Below the pieces are notes generated by a model that saw only the letters and a program-made list of their open reading frames with translations, did not search any database and was not told the DNA's origin. This document shows positions 54,789-62,913 of a stretch of DNA of 64,000 nt, piece by piece. Origin of the DNA: Streptomyces roseirectus (GTDB lineage Bacteria; Actinomycetota; Actinomycetes; Streptomycetales; Streptomycetaceae). Made by a program: the position numbers and the translations under genes. The stretch lies in NCBI RefSeq assembly GCF_014489635.1, contig NZ_CP060828.1, positions 9,883,448-9,947,447 on the forward strand, given 5' to 3'. Numbering within the stretch: position 1 is the stretch's first letter; every line of letters begins with the position of its first letter.

Positions 54789-56033
54789 TCAGCCGCCGCG
54801 CTTGGAGCGGAAGGAGGTGCTTCCGTTTCGCCGCACCATCGCGATGGTCGTGGCGAGCGCGCCGCGGCTCAGATCGGGGTGCTTGCCGCTGCCGAGGCGG
54901 TGTATCTGGTCGGTGTGCCAGCTCAGGTCCAGCACGCCGTCGAGTGCCTTGAGGTCGGTGACCCGGCTCAGCAGGCTCCTCATGCCATAGCGCATCTGGT
55001 GCGCCGTGAGCGTCTCGGCGCGCCCTTCGAGGATGAGGCGGGCAGCGTCCGGTGTGGTGATGGCCGGTCGGCCGATGCCAATCACGTCGCATTCGTCGGC
55101 CTGCACGGCTCGCTGCATGGCGTCGCGGGTGCGGAAACCACCGGTGACGGTGATCGGGATGTCGCCCACGACTTCGCGGACGGTGCGGGCGTACTCCAGG
55201 AAGTACGCCTCGCGCGCCCTGGTGCTGGCAGCCGCCGAGCCGCTCATGGCCATGGACTCGTAGCTGCCGCCGCTGACCTCGATGAGGTCGACGCCCTCGT
55301 GGGCAAGCGCTGCGAGTACGGCCCGGGACTCGTCCTCGCTGAATCCGCCGCGCTGGAAGTCCGCGGAGTTGAGCTTGATGCCCACCGCGAAGCTGGGGGT
55401 GACACGGGCGCGGATGCGCCGTACGACTTCGAGGCAGAAACGCATCCGTCGTTCGAAGTCGCCGCCCCAGTTGTCGGTGCGCCGGTTCGACAGGGGAGAC
55501 AGGAACTGCGAGATGAGATACCCGTGCGCCGCCTGCACCTGTACGCCACTGAATCCGGCCCGCTCGCACACGGCCGCGGCCCGGGCGAAGCGCTCGATGA
55601 GCCCCTCGATCTCTGCGGGGCGGAGCTCGCGCGGGGTCCTGGCGCCGGGGAGGTTCGGAGCGATCGGGCTGGGTGCCACCGGTGTGTGCCCGAGCGCCAG
55701 GGGGTTCGCCTGCCGTCCGGGGTGGTTCAGCTGGGCCCAGATCGGAACGGCGGTGTCCCGGGCGGTCTTGGTCCAGCGCGAGATCGCGTCGAGATCGCGC
55801 TCGTCCTCGATGACGATGTTGCCCGGCTCACCGAGCTGGGAGCGGTCGACCATGACGTTTCCGGTGATCATGAGGCCGTACCCGCCGCGCCCCCACGTCG
55901 AGTACAGACGGCTGAGCCGCTCGTCCGGCGCGTTGTTCTTGTCGCCCAGCGACTCGCTCAACGCGGACTTCATCAGACGGTTGGGGAGCACCTGGCCGTT
56001 CGGGAGCGTGAGGGGGGTGTCCAGCGTGTTCAT
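54789..56033 (-). CDS. Old Yellow Enzyme-type NADH:flavin oxidoreductase
   Basis: The 414-aa TIM-barrel protein begins with LTLPNGQVLPNRLMKSALSE. It has the flavin-binding stretch AQLNHPGRQANPLALGHTPV near 100 and VQVQAAHGYLISQFLSPLSN with the conserved His and substrate-site Tyr. Near the C-terminus is ITVTGGFRTRDAMQRAVQAD. OYEs reduce activated C=C bonds with FMN. Gap of 147 bases to the ligase gene and 83 bases from the amidase; probably co-transcribed. Confidence 0.9.
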   Translation of the reverse strand: MNTLDTPLTLPNGQVLPNRLMKSALSESLGDKNNAPDERLSRLYSTWGRGGYGLMITGNVMVDRSQLGEPGNIVIEDERDLDAISRWTKTARDTAVPIWAQLNHPGRQANPLALGHTPVAPSPIAPNLPGARTPRELRPAEIEGLIERFARAAAVCERAGFSGVQVQAAHGYLISQFLSPLSNRRTDNWGGDFERRMRFCLEVVRRIRARVTPSFAVGIKLNSADFQRGGFSEDESRAVLAALAHEGVDLIEVSGGSYESMAMSGSAAASTRAREAYFLEYARTVREVVGDIPITVTGGFRTRDAMQRAVQADECDVIGIGRPAITTPDAARLILEGRAETLTAHQMRYGMRSLLSRVTDLKALDGVLDLSWHTDQIHRLGSGKHPDLSRGALATTIAMVRRNGSTSFRSKRGG

Positions 56034-56116
56034 GGAGAGGTTTTCCTTGGGTGTGATCGGTGGCGAGCCGGTGTTGCGGGCAGGTCGGGTTCAGAGCCGT
56101 ACGGGGCGACGGATCG

Positions 56117-57586
56117 TCAGACGAAGGCCGGAGGGGGCCGGTAGCCCTCAAGCTCCTGGCCGAGGAGCTCGGCGAACTTGATCGTGGTGAGGTCGCCGCC
56201 GCTGGGTCCCATCGCCTGCAGCCCGATCGGCAGACCGTCCCGGCCCGAGCGGACCGGGATCGTTGTCGCGGGGGAGCCGGCCACGTTGGCGATGGCGCTC
56301 CACTTGACCTGGTCCCAGTAGGGGCGGGACTTCCCTTCGACCTGGATCCGGCGCCCGAACCTGTCGATCAGCTTGTGGTGATGAGGCGGTGCCGCAGTCG
56401 GCGCGACCGGCATCAGGACGACGTCGAAGTCCCGGAAGAACTCGGTCCATCGCTGCCGCAGTTCTTGGCGTACGACGTCCGCCTGGAGCCAGCTGTAGTG
56501 CGACTGGAAGGTGCCTCGCAACGCGTACAGCGCTTCCCCGCGCGGGCGTTGGACGATGCGCGCGAGGAGCGCGGCGTTGGAGGCGGGCGTCAGGCCGGAC
56601 CGGTCGTAGGTGAACGCGCCGAAGAGCAGGCGCAGGAAGACGTCATGACTGGTGGCCATGTCGACGGGGAGGCGGGAGGGCTGCACCTCGACCTTCGCGC
56701 CGGACGCCTTGAGGGCGCTCAGGGCGTCCTCGACCGCGGCTTCGACATCGCGGTCGACGGGAGACAGCGCGTCCTCGGCCCACACCGCGACCCGGAAGTC
56801 ACCGAGCGTGCTCGCCCGGGGCGGGGCGAGGGTGTAGCTGAAGCCGCCGTCGCGCTCGGGTGGCCCCACGGTGGCCTGGAGGACCGGGACGAGATCACGT
56901 GCCTCCCGTACCTGGGCTCCCGCGCAGGCGAGGTCAAGCTCCCCCCACCGCCCCACACCCGGACCGCCCGGCACATGGCCGATGAGCGGAATGGACCGCC
57001 AGGTCGCCTTGTGTCCGTACAGGCCGTTGAAGTGCGACGGAATCCGGGTCGAGCCGCCGATCTCCGAGCCGAAGTCGAGGGCGGCCAGCCCCGCGGCCGT
57101 CGCCACGGCGCCACCACCGGCGGAACCTCCCGACGTGCGGTCGGTGTTCCACGGGTTCAGCGTCGGCCCGAACAGCGGGTTGTCCGCCTGGACGTCCTGG
57201 TTTCCCGGGGGCATGTTGGTCTTGCCGATGATCACCGCACCCGCGGCACGCAGCCGCCGTACCGCCTCGGCGTCCTGATCGGGGACGTAGTCCTTGAGAT
57301 CCGGCCGTCCGCAGGACGTACGCAGCCCGGCGGTCTCGTAGCTGTCCTTGAGCGTGATGGGCAGGCCGTGAAGGGGCCCGAGTTCCGCCCCACTCGCACG
57401 TTTCGCATCCGCGTTCCTGGCATCACGCCGCGCCCGAGCGACGTCGAGGGTGACGATCGCGTTCAGCGTTGCGTTGTGGGTGTCGATCCGGCTCAGGTAG
57501 ATGTCGAGCAGTTCCTCGCTGGAGATCTCACCCGAGGCCAGCGCGCTCAACTGGTCGGCGGCTGACTGGAAAGGGAGGGCGTGCAC
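56117..57586 (-). CDS. Amidase signature family amidase
   Basis: The 489-aa enzyme has the Ser-cisSer-Lys triad: K80 in GLPITLKDSYETAG, cis-Ser S155 in TSGGSAGGGAVATA, and nucleophile S179 in GSEIGGSTRIPS. Spacing matches GatA (K79, S154, S178). Amidases of this type hydrolyse amides, ureas or N-acyl compounds. ATG 57586 gives the normal N-terminus. It lies 106 bases after the SDR gene upstream and 83 before the OYE gene. Confidence 0.92.
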   Translation of the reverse strand: MHALPFQSAADQLSALASGEISSEELLDIYLSRIDTHNATLNAIVTLDVARARRDARNADAKRASGAELGPLHGLPITLKDSYETAGLRTSCGRPDLKDYVPDQDAEAVRRLRAAGAVIIGKTNMPPGNQDVQADNPLFGPTLNPWNTDRTSGGSAGGGAVATAAGLAALDFGSEIGGSTRIPSHFNGLYGHKATWRSIPLIGHVPGGPGVGRWGELDLACAGAQVREARDLVPVLQATVGPPERDGGFSYTLAPPRASTLGDFRVAVWAEDALSPVDRDVEAAVEDALSALKASGAKVEVQPSRLPVDMATSHDVFLRLLFGAFTYDRSGLTPASNAALLARIVQRPRGEALYALRGTFQSHYSWLQADVVRQELRQRWTEFFRDFDVVLMPVAPTAAPPHHHKLIDRFGRRIQVEGKSRPYWDQVKWSAIANVAGSPATTIPVRSGRDGLPIGLQAMGPSGGDLTTIKFAELLGQELEGYRPPPAFV

Positions 57587-57692
57587 GGGTGCCTCATTTC
57601 TGTCCGTGCTGCTTTGGTGGGCCCGGGGCGACCGACCGGCGTCGACGGCGACGCCGCTTGTGATCAGGCCGGGGCGGGAGTGCCTCGCGGGC

Positions 57693-58553
57693 TCAGGAAG
57701 TCAGCAGGTCTTCGCCGTCGCGGGCGTCAAGGCTCGCGATGATGTTCCGGACCTTGGCGTCGCCGGCCAGGCGGGAGTCCATGGCGGGAGCCAGGACCCC
57801 GCGCAGCAGTGAGGCCGTGGCCCAGCGGCGGGGGCGGACGACGCGGGCGTCCCGGCGACGTAGGCCGGTGACGATGGCGCTCGCTGCCTGCTCGGGGCTG
57901 ATGCGCTTGTGGAGCACCCTCGGCAGACCGTTCAGCAGTGCCTGCGCCGCGGGGTCCTCGTCGATGCTCTGCCGGATCATGTCGGTATTGATCATGGCGA
58001 AGTAGGCGGTCGTGACGCTGACTTCATGGGCGGCGAGCTCGACCCGCAGCCCCCGGCCCAGCTGCTCGACGGCGGCCTTGCTCATGGCGTAGGGGATCGT
58101 CCCGGTGCCGTTGATGTAGGCGAATACCGACGACAGCAGGACGAGGCGTCCCTTGTTCTTGATGATGTGCGGCAGCCCTGCGTGGACGGTGTTGAGCACA
58201 CCGCGCACATTGACGTCGAAGAGCTGATTGATCGCGGCGGGCGACGAAGCCCGCAGTGTCGCTCCCCGGGCCGCCACTCCGGCGTTGGCGATCACGATGT
58301 CGAGGCGGCCGGCTTGCTCCACCACGTTCTCGACGACTCCGGACATGTCCGCGAGGTCGGTGACATCCCCCTGCAGCACGGTGATTCGCTCGTCGACGGC
58401 CCGGTCGACGCTCGGCTTGTGGAGGTCGGCCACGAAGACCCGGGCGCCCCCGTCGGCCAGGCGCCGGGCTGTCGCGGCACCCAGCCCCCGTGCGCCGCCG
58501 GTCACGAGGGCCACGTTCCCCGCTATCGAGCTTCTTCGCCCGTTCCCTGCCAT
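57693..58553 (-). CDS. SDR-family dehydrogenase (first gene of the catabolic operon)
   Basis: The 286-aa protein has GNVALVTGGARGLGAATARR, DIVIANAGVAARG and the catalytic YAMSKAA. It is the intact relative of the truncated SDR at 48889. It is first in a same-strand series SDR-amidase-OYE-ligase-SDR with gaps of 106, 83, 147 and -4 bases, and a double operator (58616-58651) precedes it. Confidence 0.92.
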   Translation of the reverse strand: MAGNGRRSSIAGNVALVTGGARGLGAATARRLADGGARVFVADLHKPSVDRAVDERITVLQGDVTDLADMSGVVENVVEQAGRLDIVIANAGVAARGATLRASSPAAINQLFDVNVRGVLNTVHAGLPHIIKNKGRLVLLSSVFAYINGTGTIPYAMSKAAVEQLGRGLRVELAAHEVSVTTAYFAMINTDMIRQSIDEDPAAQALLNGLPRVLHKRISPEQAASAIVTGLRRRDARVVRPRRWATASLLRGVLAPAMDSRLAGDAKVRNIIASLDARDGEDLLTS

Positions 58554-58615
58554 TACGCCTCCCTGAACGTCCTTGTTCAGAACCTGGGGCTCGACGCCGA
58601 CAGATCGGCGGAGCG

Positions 58616-58651
58616 TTATCTTACGTCCATAATATTATGGGCGTAAGATAA
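58616..58651. promoter_or_regulatory. Double TetR-type operator D, 36-bp near-perfect palindrome
   Basis: TTATCTTACG (58616-58625), then TC, then CATAATATTATG, then GG, then CGTAAGATAA (58642-58651). The whole 36 bp is palindromic except at the TC/GG pair. It is best read as two overlapping boxes, TTATCTTACG-TC-CATAATATTA and TAATATTATG-GG-CGTAAGATAA. It lies 63 bases upstream of the SDR start and is the only such site for the five-gene operon. Confidence 0.85.
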
Positions 58652-58692
58652 TTCCAAGGGGGTGCGAGGAGCCGGAGTGGTTTCAACGGAAA

Positions 58693-58721
58693 CGGCGCCT
58701 CCGTCTACGTCGGAGGCGCCG
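58693..58721. terminator. Rho-independent-like hairpin after the TetR gene
   Basis: CGGCGCCTCCG and CGGAGGCGCCG form an 11-bp perfect stem with a 7-base loop, 15 bases past the tetR stop on the minus strand. Confidence 0.7.
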
Positions 58722-58735
58722 CATGGCGTGGTCCG

Positions 58736-59326
58736 TCAGCTGTGCTGATCGGTGCCGATCAGGGCGAGAGCGTTCTGGACGCCCTGTTCGAGCAGCTGGT
58801 CGGAGAGCTCTGGGTCGGTGAGGGCTCGCGAGAGCTGGAGGGTTCCGGCCAGCTGGCCGAGGAGGCTGAGTGCCTTCACGCGCGCCGAGGCCGGGTTGGC
58901 GGGGGTGAAGCGGGCAGCGATCTCGTCGATCAGGACCAGCACGTTGGTGGTGTACGCCTGCCTGACGGCCTCCGGCGAGCGGCCGATCTCGTCGAGCAGG
59001 GCGGCGGAGGGGCAGAGGTCGTCGGGGTTGTCGCGGTGCTCGGGGGACAGGTACTGGCGCACCATCTGCTCCAGCCCGGCGAAGCCCGGCGCCGCCTGCG
59101 CGCAGAGATCCGCGTACTGGGTGTGCAGCTGATCGGCGACCGCGTGGGCGACCAGGTCGTCCTTGGAGGTGAAGTGCGCGTAGAAGGCACCGTTGGTGAG
59201 ACCCGCGTCGGACATGAGCGTGGCGACGCCCGAACCGTCGATGCCGTCGCGCTTGAACCGGCGGCCGGCCGTCTCGATGATCCGCCGCCTGGTCTCCTGC
59301 TTGTGCTCTTTCGCGTAGCGCGCCAT
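58736..59326 (-). CDS. TetR-family repressor, probable regulator of the catabolic island
   Basis: The 196-aa protein has a TetR HTH (KQETRRRIIETAGRRFKRDG, then VATLMSDAGLTNGAFYAHFT) and a variable C-terminal ligand domain. ATG 59326 follows GGGGA. An operator (59376-59397) lies about 50 bases upstream, so it likely represses itself; the same motif is found at four more promoters in the island. The divergent permease fragment shares its promoter gap. Confidence 0.9.
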   Translation of the reverse strand: MARYAKEHKQETRRRIIETAGRRFKRDGIDGSGVATLMSDAGLTNGAFYAHFTSKDDLVAHAVADQLHTQYADLCAQAAPGFAGLEQMVRQYLSPEHRDNPDDLCPSAALLDEIGRSPEAVRQAYTTNVLVLIDEIAARFTPANPASARVKALSLLGQLAGTLQLSRALTDPELSDQLLEQGVQNALALIGTDQHS

Positions 59327-59375
59327 GCGTTCCCCGCTCGCCAGGAGGATCGCTCGCCCGCTGATCCCCAACCCG

Positions 59376-59397
59376 TTATCTTACGAACGTATTCTAA
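59376..59397. promoter_or_regulatory. TetR-type operator E (tetR promoter)
   Basis: TTATCTTACG-AA-CGTATTCTAA. The left arm is identical to that of operator D; the right arm has two mismatches. It lies in the tetR/permease-fragment gap. Confidence 0.75.
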
Positions 59398-59409
59398 TGC
59401 ATCCCGGGG

Positions 59410-59740
59410 GTGATGTGGGGCGTTGCCCCGGCCCGTGTCTTGCCGGCCTGGCGGGCGGCTGAGGCGGCTCGTATGGGCTGGCTGGAGTACCGCGCGCTCC
59501 AGACGCCTGCCGGCCTGCTCGGCGCGACTCTGCCGCGTGGGGTCCTGCAGATCCTGTTCTTCACGACGCTCGCGGGCGTCCTCGCTGGTCCCGGACACCG
59601 CGAGTACGCCTTCGCCGGATCGCTCGTGCTGGCGTTGTGCAGTACCAACGTCACTGGTGTGGTCGCGGTGCCTGTCCTGGACAAGCAGTACGCCACCTTC
59701 GCGCGGGTGCGCACCGGCGCGCTGTTGGGAGTGGGCGGTG
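59410..59740 (+). pseudogene. N-terminal fragment of an ABC-2-type permease
   Basis: The frame reads GWLEYRALQTPAGLLGATLP, a cytoplasmic lead-in, followed by hydrophobic segments (VLQILFFTTLAGVLAG; SLVLALCSTNVTGVVAVP). It resembles the first third of an ABC-2-type export permease, then ends in unrelated sequence near 59740. It is divergent from tetR and shares its operator. Confidence 0.6.
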
Positions 59741-60463
59741 GGGTGGCAGCGAGTGAGCGTCAGCGGGATCGCGGAGTGGATGTCCTGGTAGTGGGTGCAG
59801 GACGGTGCCGGGCTTCCCCAGGAACCGGACCTCGTCGTGGGGCAGACCGAGCTGCCGGGCGACCGCGCCGCCCAGCCGCTCGGCGCGCAGCACAGCTGCC
59901 GGGTCGGTGGCTATGCCGCCCAGGCCGCCGGGGGTAGGGACTTCCATCTGGTCGGCGACGGCCATGTGCAGGGGGAAGGCCAGGGCGTGCAGAGTGGGCA
60001 GCGTCAGGGTGCGCCAGTGGGGTGACGGGCAGCCGCCCACGGCGATGAAGCCGGCCACGCGCGGTTTGAGGACCCGCGGGTCGGGGGCCGTGTCGACGCC
60101 CAGAAGGCCGTGCGTCTCCTTCTGCTCGGCCGGGCCGTGTTCGCGGCGGGCGAGGGCTTCACGGACGAAGACCACGTCCGTGCGCGGACCGAAGGCGCGG
60201 TCGATGAGGAGCTTCAACGCGCCCGGTGCGCTGCGGGTGTAGGTGGGGGAGCTGACGATCACGCCGTCCGCGTCGAGCAGCCGGTCGCAGAACCAGGCCG
60301 CGTCGTCCCCGGCGTCCGCGGTGGCGGCGGTCACCAGGGACATGTCGGTCAGCCGTACCATCTCGACGGCTGTCCCCTCGCGCGCGGCCGCGGTGAGCGC
60401 GGCCTTCAGCGGTACCTCGGCACTGCCGTCCTCCTGCCCGCGGGAAAGTCCGAGCAGACGCAT
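59651..60463 (-). CDS. Flavodoxin-like NAD(P)H-dependent FMN reductase with altered C-terminus
   Basis: The first about 235 residues match NADPH-dependent FMN reductases/flavodoxin-fold oxidoreductases: MRLLGLSRGQEDGSAEVPLK, DADGVIVSSPTYTRSAPGAL and LPTLHALAFPLHMAVADQME. The final 35 residues (after FLGKPGTVLHPLPGHP) are antisense to the permease fragment and look like run-on into foreign DNA. It might supply reduced flavin to the monooxygenase at 61490. ATG 60463 is the family start. Confidence 0.75.
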   Translation of the reverse strand: MRLLGLSRGQEDGSAEVPLKAALTAAAREGTAVEMVRLTDMSLVTAATADAGDDAAWFCDRLLDADGVIVSSPTYTRSAPGALKLLIDRAFGPRTDVVFVREALARREHGPAEQKETHGLLGVDTAPDPRVLKPRVAGFIAVGGCPSPHWRTLTLPTLHALAFPLHMAVADQMEVPTPGGLGGIATDPAAVLRAERLGGAVARQLGLPHDEVRFLGKPGTVLHPLPGHPLRDPADAHSLPPHRPLPTARRCAPARRWRTACPGQAPRPHQ

Positions 60464-60555
60464 CGACGACACCTCTCTGTGTGGTCGGGGGATGAGGGCG
60501 GTCCGCCGGGCCACGCGGGCTCCGGCGGACCGGACGGGAGCGGACGCGGCGGTGG

Positions 60556-61449
60556 TCAGCCGCGCAGGGTGGCGGCCAGCCAGTCGGCGCTGCGCGTGAT
60601 GATCTCGGAGAAGTGGTTCGAGAGGATCTCGTAGTGCTGGCCCGGGTACTCGATGACCTCCTTCGGGTCGGGGATCCGCCCGTACATCTCGCGGGCCTCC
60701 TCGACGGGGGCGACGGTGTCCTTGGAGGCGAGGATCATCAGGACCGGGGCGGTGATGCGGTCGGCGTAGGCGCGCACCTCCATCTCGAAGATGCGGTCGA
60801 GGGTCGAGATGGTGATCTCGTTCCGGAAGCTGGGCAGCTGGTGGATCATGTTCTCGACGAACTCCAGACCCTCCTGGTCGCTGAACATGACCGGGTCCCC
60901 GGGTTCCGGGACGCCGTGCAGGCGGATACTCGCGGCCGGCTCGCCGCGCAGCTGGGCCTGACGGTCGGCGGGGATGAGGGCTTCCAGCTCCGCGAGTGTG
61001 TCGGCCGGTTGGAGGGTGCGCGCGCTCCATCCGCTGACCGGGGGGATGATGCTGACGACCGCTTTGACCCGGCGGTCGGTGGCGGCCGTGAAGAGGGAGT
61101 TGGCGCCACCGATGCTGATGCCCCACAGGGCGATGCGGTCGTGGTCGATGTCCTCGCGCAGGGTCAGATGGGTGATGACGTCGCGCAGGTCCCGGCACTG
61201 CTGCCAGGGATCGAACTGCTGACGGGGTTCGCCGTCGCTGTAGCCGGTGTTGCGGTGGTCGTAGACCAGGCAGGCCAGACCGGCGTCGGTGAAGCCCCGG
61301 GCCATGGCGAACATGGATTCCGCGGGACCGCCCAGGCCGCCCTGGAGGATGGCGAGTGGAGGGCGTTGAGGGCCGTCGGTCGGGCGGAACAGTTTGCCCC
61401 GCAGGGTCAGTTCCGACACTCGGAACTCGATGTCTTCGGTGACGGGCAT
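60556..61449 (-). CDS. Alpha/beta hydrolase
   Basis: The 297-aa protein has LQGGLGGPAESMFAMARGFT (oxyanion), nucleophile elbow WGISIGGANS and the end pattern GQHYEILSNHFSEI with the His. It resembles serine esterases of the dienelactone/X-Pro type (length and the cap of about 100 residues). ATG 61449 follows GAGGAGA. The third gene of the monooxygenase operon follows after 92 bases. Confidence 0.88.
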   Translation of the reverse strand: MPVTEDIEFRVSELTLRGKLFRPTDGPQRPPLAILQGGLGGPAESMFAMARGFTDAGLACLVYDHRNTGYSDGEPRQQFDPWQQCRDLRDVITHLTLREDIDHDRIALWGISIGGANSLFTAATDRRVKAVVSIIPPVSGWSARTLQPADTLAELEALIPADRQAQLRGEPAASIRLHGVPEPGDPVMFSDQEGLEFVENMIHQLPSFRNEITISTLDRIFEMEVRAYADRITAPVLMILASKDTVAPVEEAREMYGRIPDPKEVIEYPGQHYEILSNHFSEIITRSADWLAATLRG

Positions 61450-61489
61450 GGTTCTCCTCGTGGTGCGGACCGTGTCGGGAAGTCGGCGA

Positions 61490-62710
61490 TCAGGTGTGGC
61501 TGACAGGGAGGTCGTCGGGCAGGAAGTCGATGTCGGCGGCCCGTGGGTCGGCCGAGGCGCGCAGGATGGGGAAGACCTCGGCGCGCATCTCGGTCTCGTA
61601 CTCGGCCACGGCCTCCGCCACGGGTGTGTCACCGTGGGCGGCGCGCTCCAGGGCCCGCGCGAGAGCCGCGGCGTCGCGCAGTGCCGTGTTGGCGCCGGAG
61701 CCGAACGAGGGAGGCATGGCGTGGATCGCGTCACCGAGCAGGGTGACACGGCCGGCCGGCCAGGGGTCTGCCGGCTGCAGGTGACGCGTGGACACCGGGA
61801 AGATCGTCGACGCGTCGACGTGCTCGACGAGACCGGCCAGGGCGGGGTCCCAGCCCCGTACCGCGGTGCGCATCAGCGCGTGCAGGGTTTCGGCGGAGCT
61901 GTGCCACAGGTCGGGAGCCTCGGCGGCGACAGGGCTGCCGGGCGGAAGGCCGAGGTTGACCATGATGTAGGGATCGACGGGATCGACGGCGGCGCCGGGC
62001 GCCAGTTCGGCCACCGCCTCGGCGACCGGCCTGCGCGGCCGGTACACGCCGTACGCGAACATCGCGCCGTTCGGCCCCGTGGTGACGGCGAAACCGTCGA
62101 ACAGTGCCTCGGGCAGGCTCGCTGCCAGATCGTCGGTCAGCGGTGCGGTGGAGTACAGGCCGCGCATTCCGGTGTCCACGACCGCAACGTCGGGCAGCAA
62201 CTGCCTGCGCACGACGGAGTTGATGCCGTCGGCGCCCACCAGTACGTCCCCGGTCTCGCTCGTGCCGTCGTCGAGCAGCACCCGCACCTTCTCGCCGTCC
62301 GTCTCGAAGCCGGTGACGGTGCTGTCGTAGCGGACGATGTCCTCCAGGCCCAGGCCCATGATCTGGCGCAGCGTGCGCCTGTTGACCGCTGTGTGGGGCC
62401 GCCGCGGGTCGTTGGGCGGGCCGATGTGGGGACGGGCGCCCAGTTCGCGGGCCTGGTGGTCGAGCATGACCATGACCTCACGGCGCGGCGTCTCGCGCGA
62501 GGTCTGCATGTACAGCTCGAAGAGGTTGTCCGGCAAGCACTGCTGGAGAGCGCGGCCACCCGCGCCGTTCATGTGCAGGCGGTAGCCGGCCCGCCCGATG
62601 CCCGGCGCGCTCTCGTGGACGGTGCAGCTGATGCCCGCGCGGCGAAGACCCTGCGCCAGACAGAGCCCTCCGATGCCTCCGCCGGCGATCAGGACATGGA
62701 ACGACGGCAT
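61490..62710 (-). CDS. FAD-dependent monooxygenase (PHBH-type)
   Basis: The 406-aa protein has the dinucleotide-binding VLIAGGGIGGLCLAQGLRRA at 6-25 and GDVLVGADGINSVVRR (DG motif). GRVTLLGDAIHAMPPSFGSG gives the GD motif. This group hydroxylates aromatic or polyketide substrates. ATG 62710 follows GGAGGCGAC. It is the first gene of the monooxygenase-hydrolase-reductase operon and is divergent from the LysR gene. Confidence 0.92.
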   Translation of the reverse strand: MPSFHVLIAGGGIGGLCLAQGLRRAGISCTVHESAPGIGRAGYRLHMNGAGGRALQQCLPDNLFELYMQTSRETPRREVMVMLDHQARELGARPHIGPPNDPRRPHTAVNRRTLRQIMGLGLEDIVRYDSTVTGFETDGEKVRVLLDDGTSETGDVLVGADGINSVVRRQLLPDVAVVDTGMRGLYSTAPLTDDLAASLPEALFDGFAVTTGPNGAMFAYGVYRPRRPVAEAVAELAPGAAVDPVDPYIMVNLGLPPGSPVAAEAPDLWHSSAETLHALMRTAVRGWDPALAGLVEHVDASTIFPVSTRHLQPADPWPAGRVTLLGDAIHAMPPSFGSGANTALRDAAALARALERAAHGDTPVAEAVAEYETEMRAEVFPILRASADPRAADIDFLPDDLPVSHT

Positions 62711-62867
62711 TGTCGCCTCCTTGACGGGCTCGGAACACCTGCATCGATCGGTGCAGGCCCGAGGTACGAACGTTCTGACGTGGCGGCGGTTCGTCTCTGA
62801 CATGAGGTCCCGCCGAACCGTGCCACCACTCTCGCGTCCGGACTGGGATCAGGGAAGCCGAAATCAC

Positions 62868-62882
62868 CTATGCTCGACATAG
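62868..62882. promoter_or_regulatory. LysR-type binding box in the divergent gap
   Basis: CTATG-N5-CATAG forms an inverted repeat that fits the T-N11-A LysR rule (T62869, A62881). It lies between the LysR gene and the monooxygenase. Confidence 0.6.
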
Positions 62883-62913
62883 ACAGAGCTGATGATCATT
62901 CGAGGTGGGTGCC

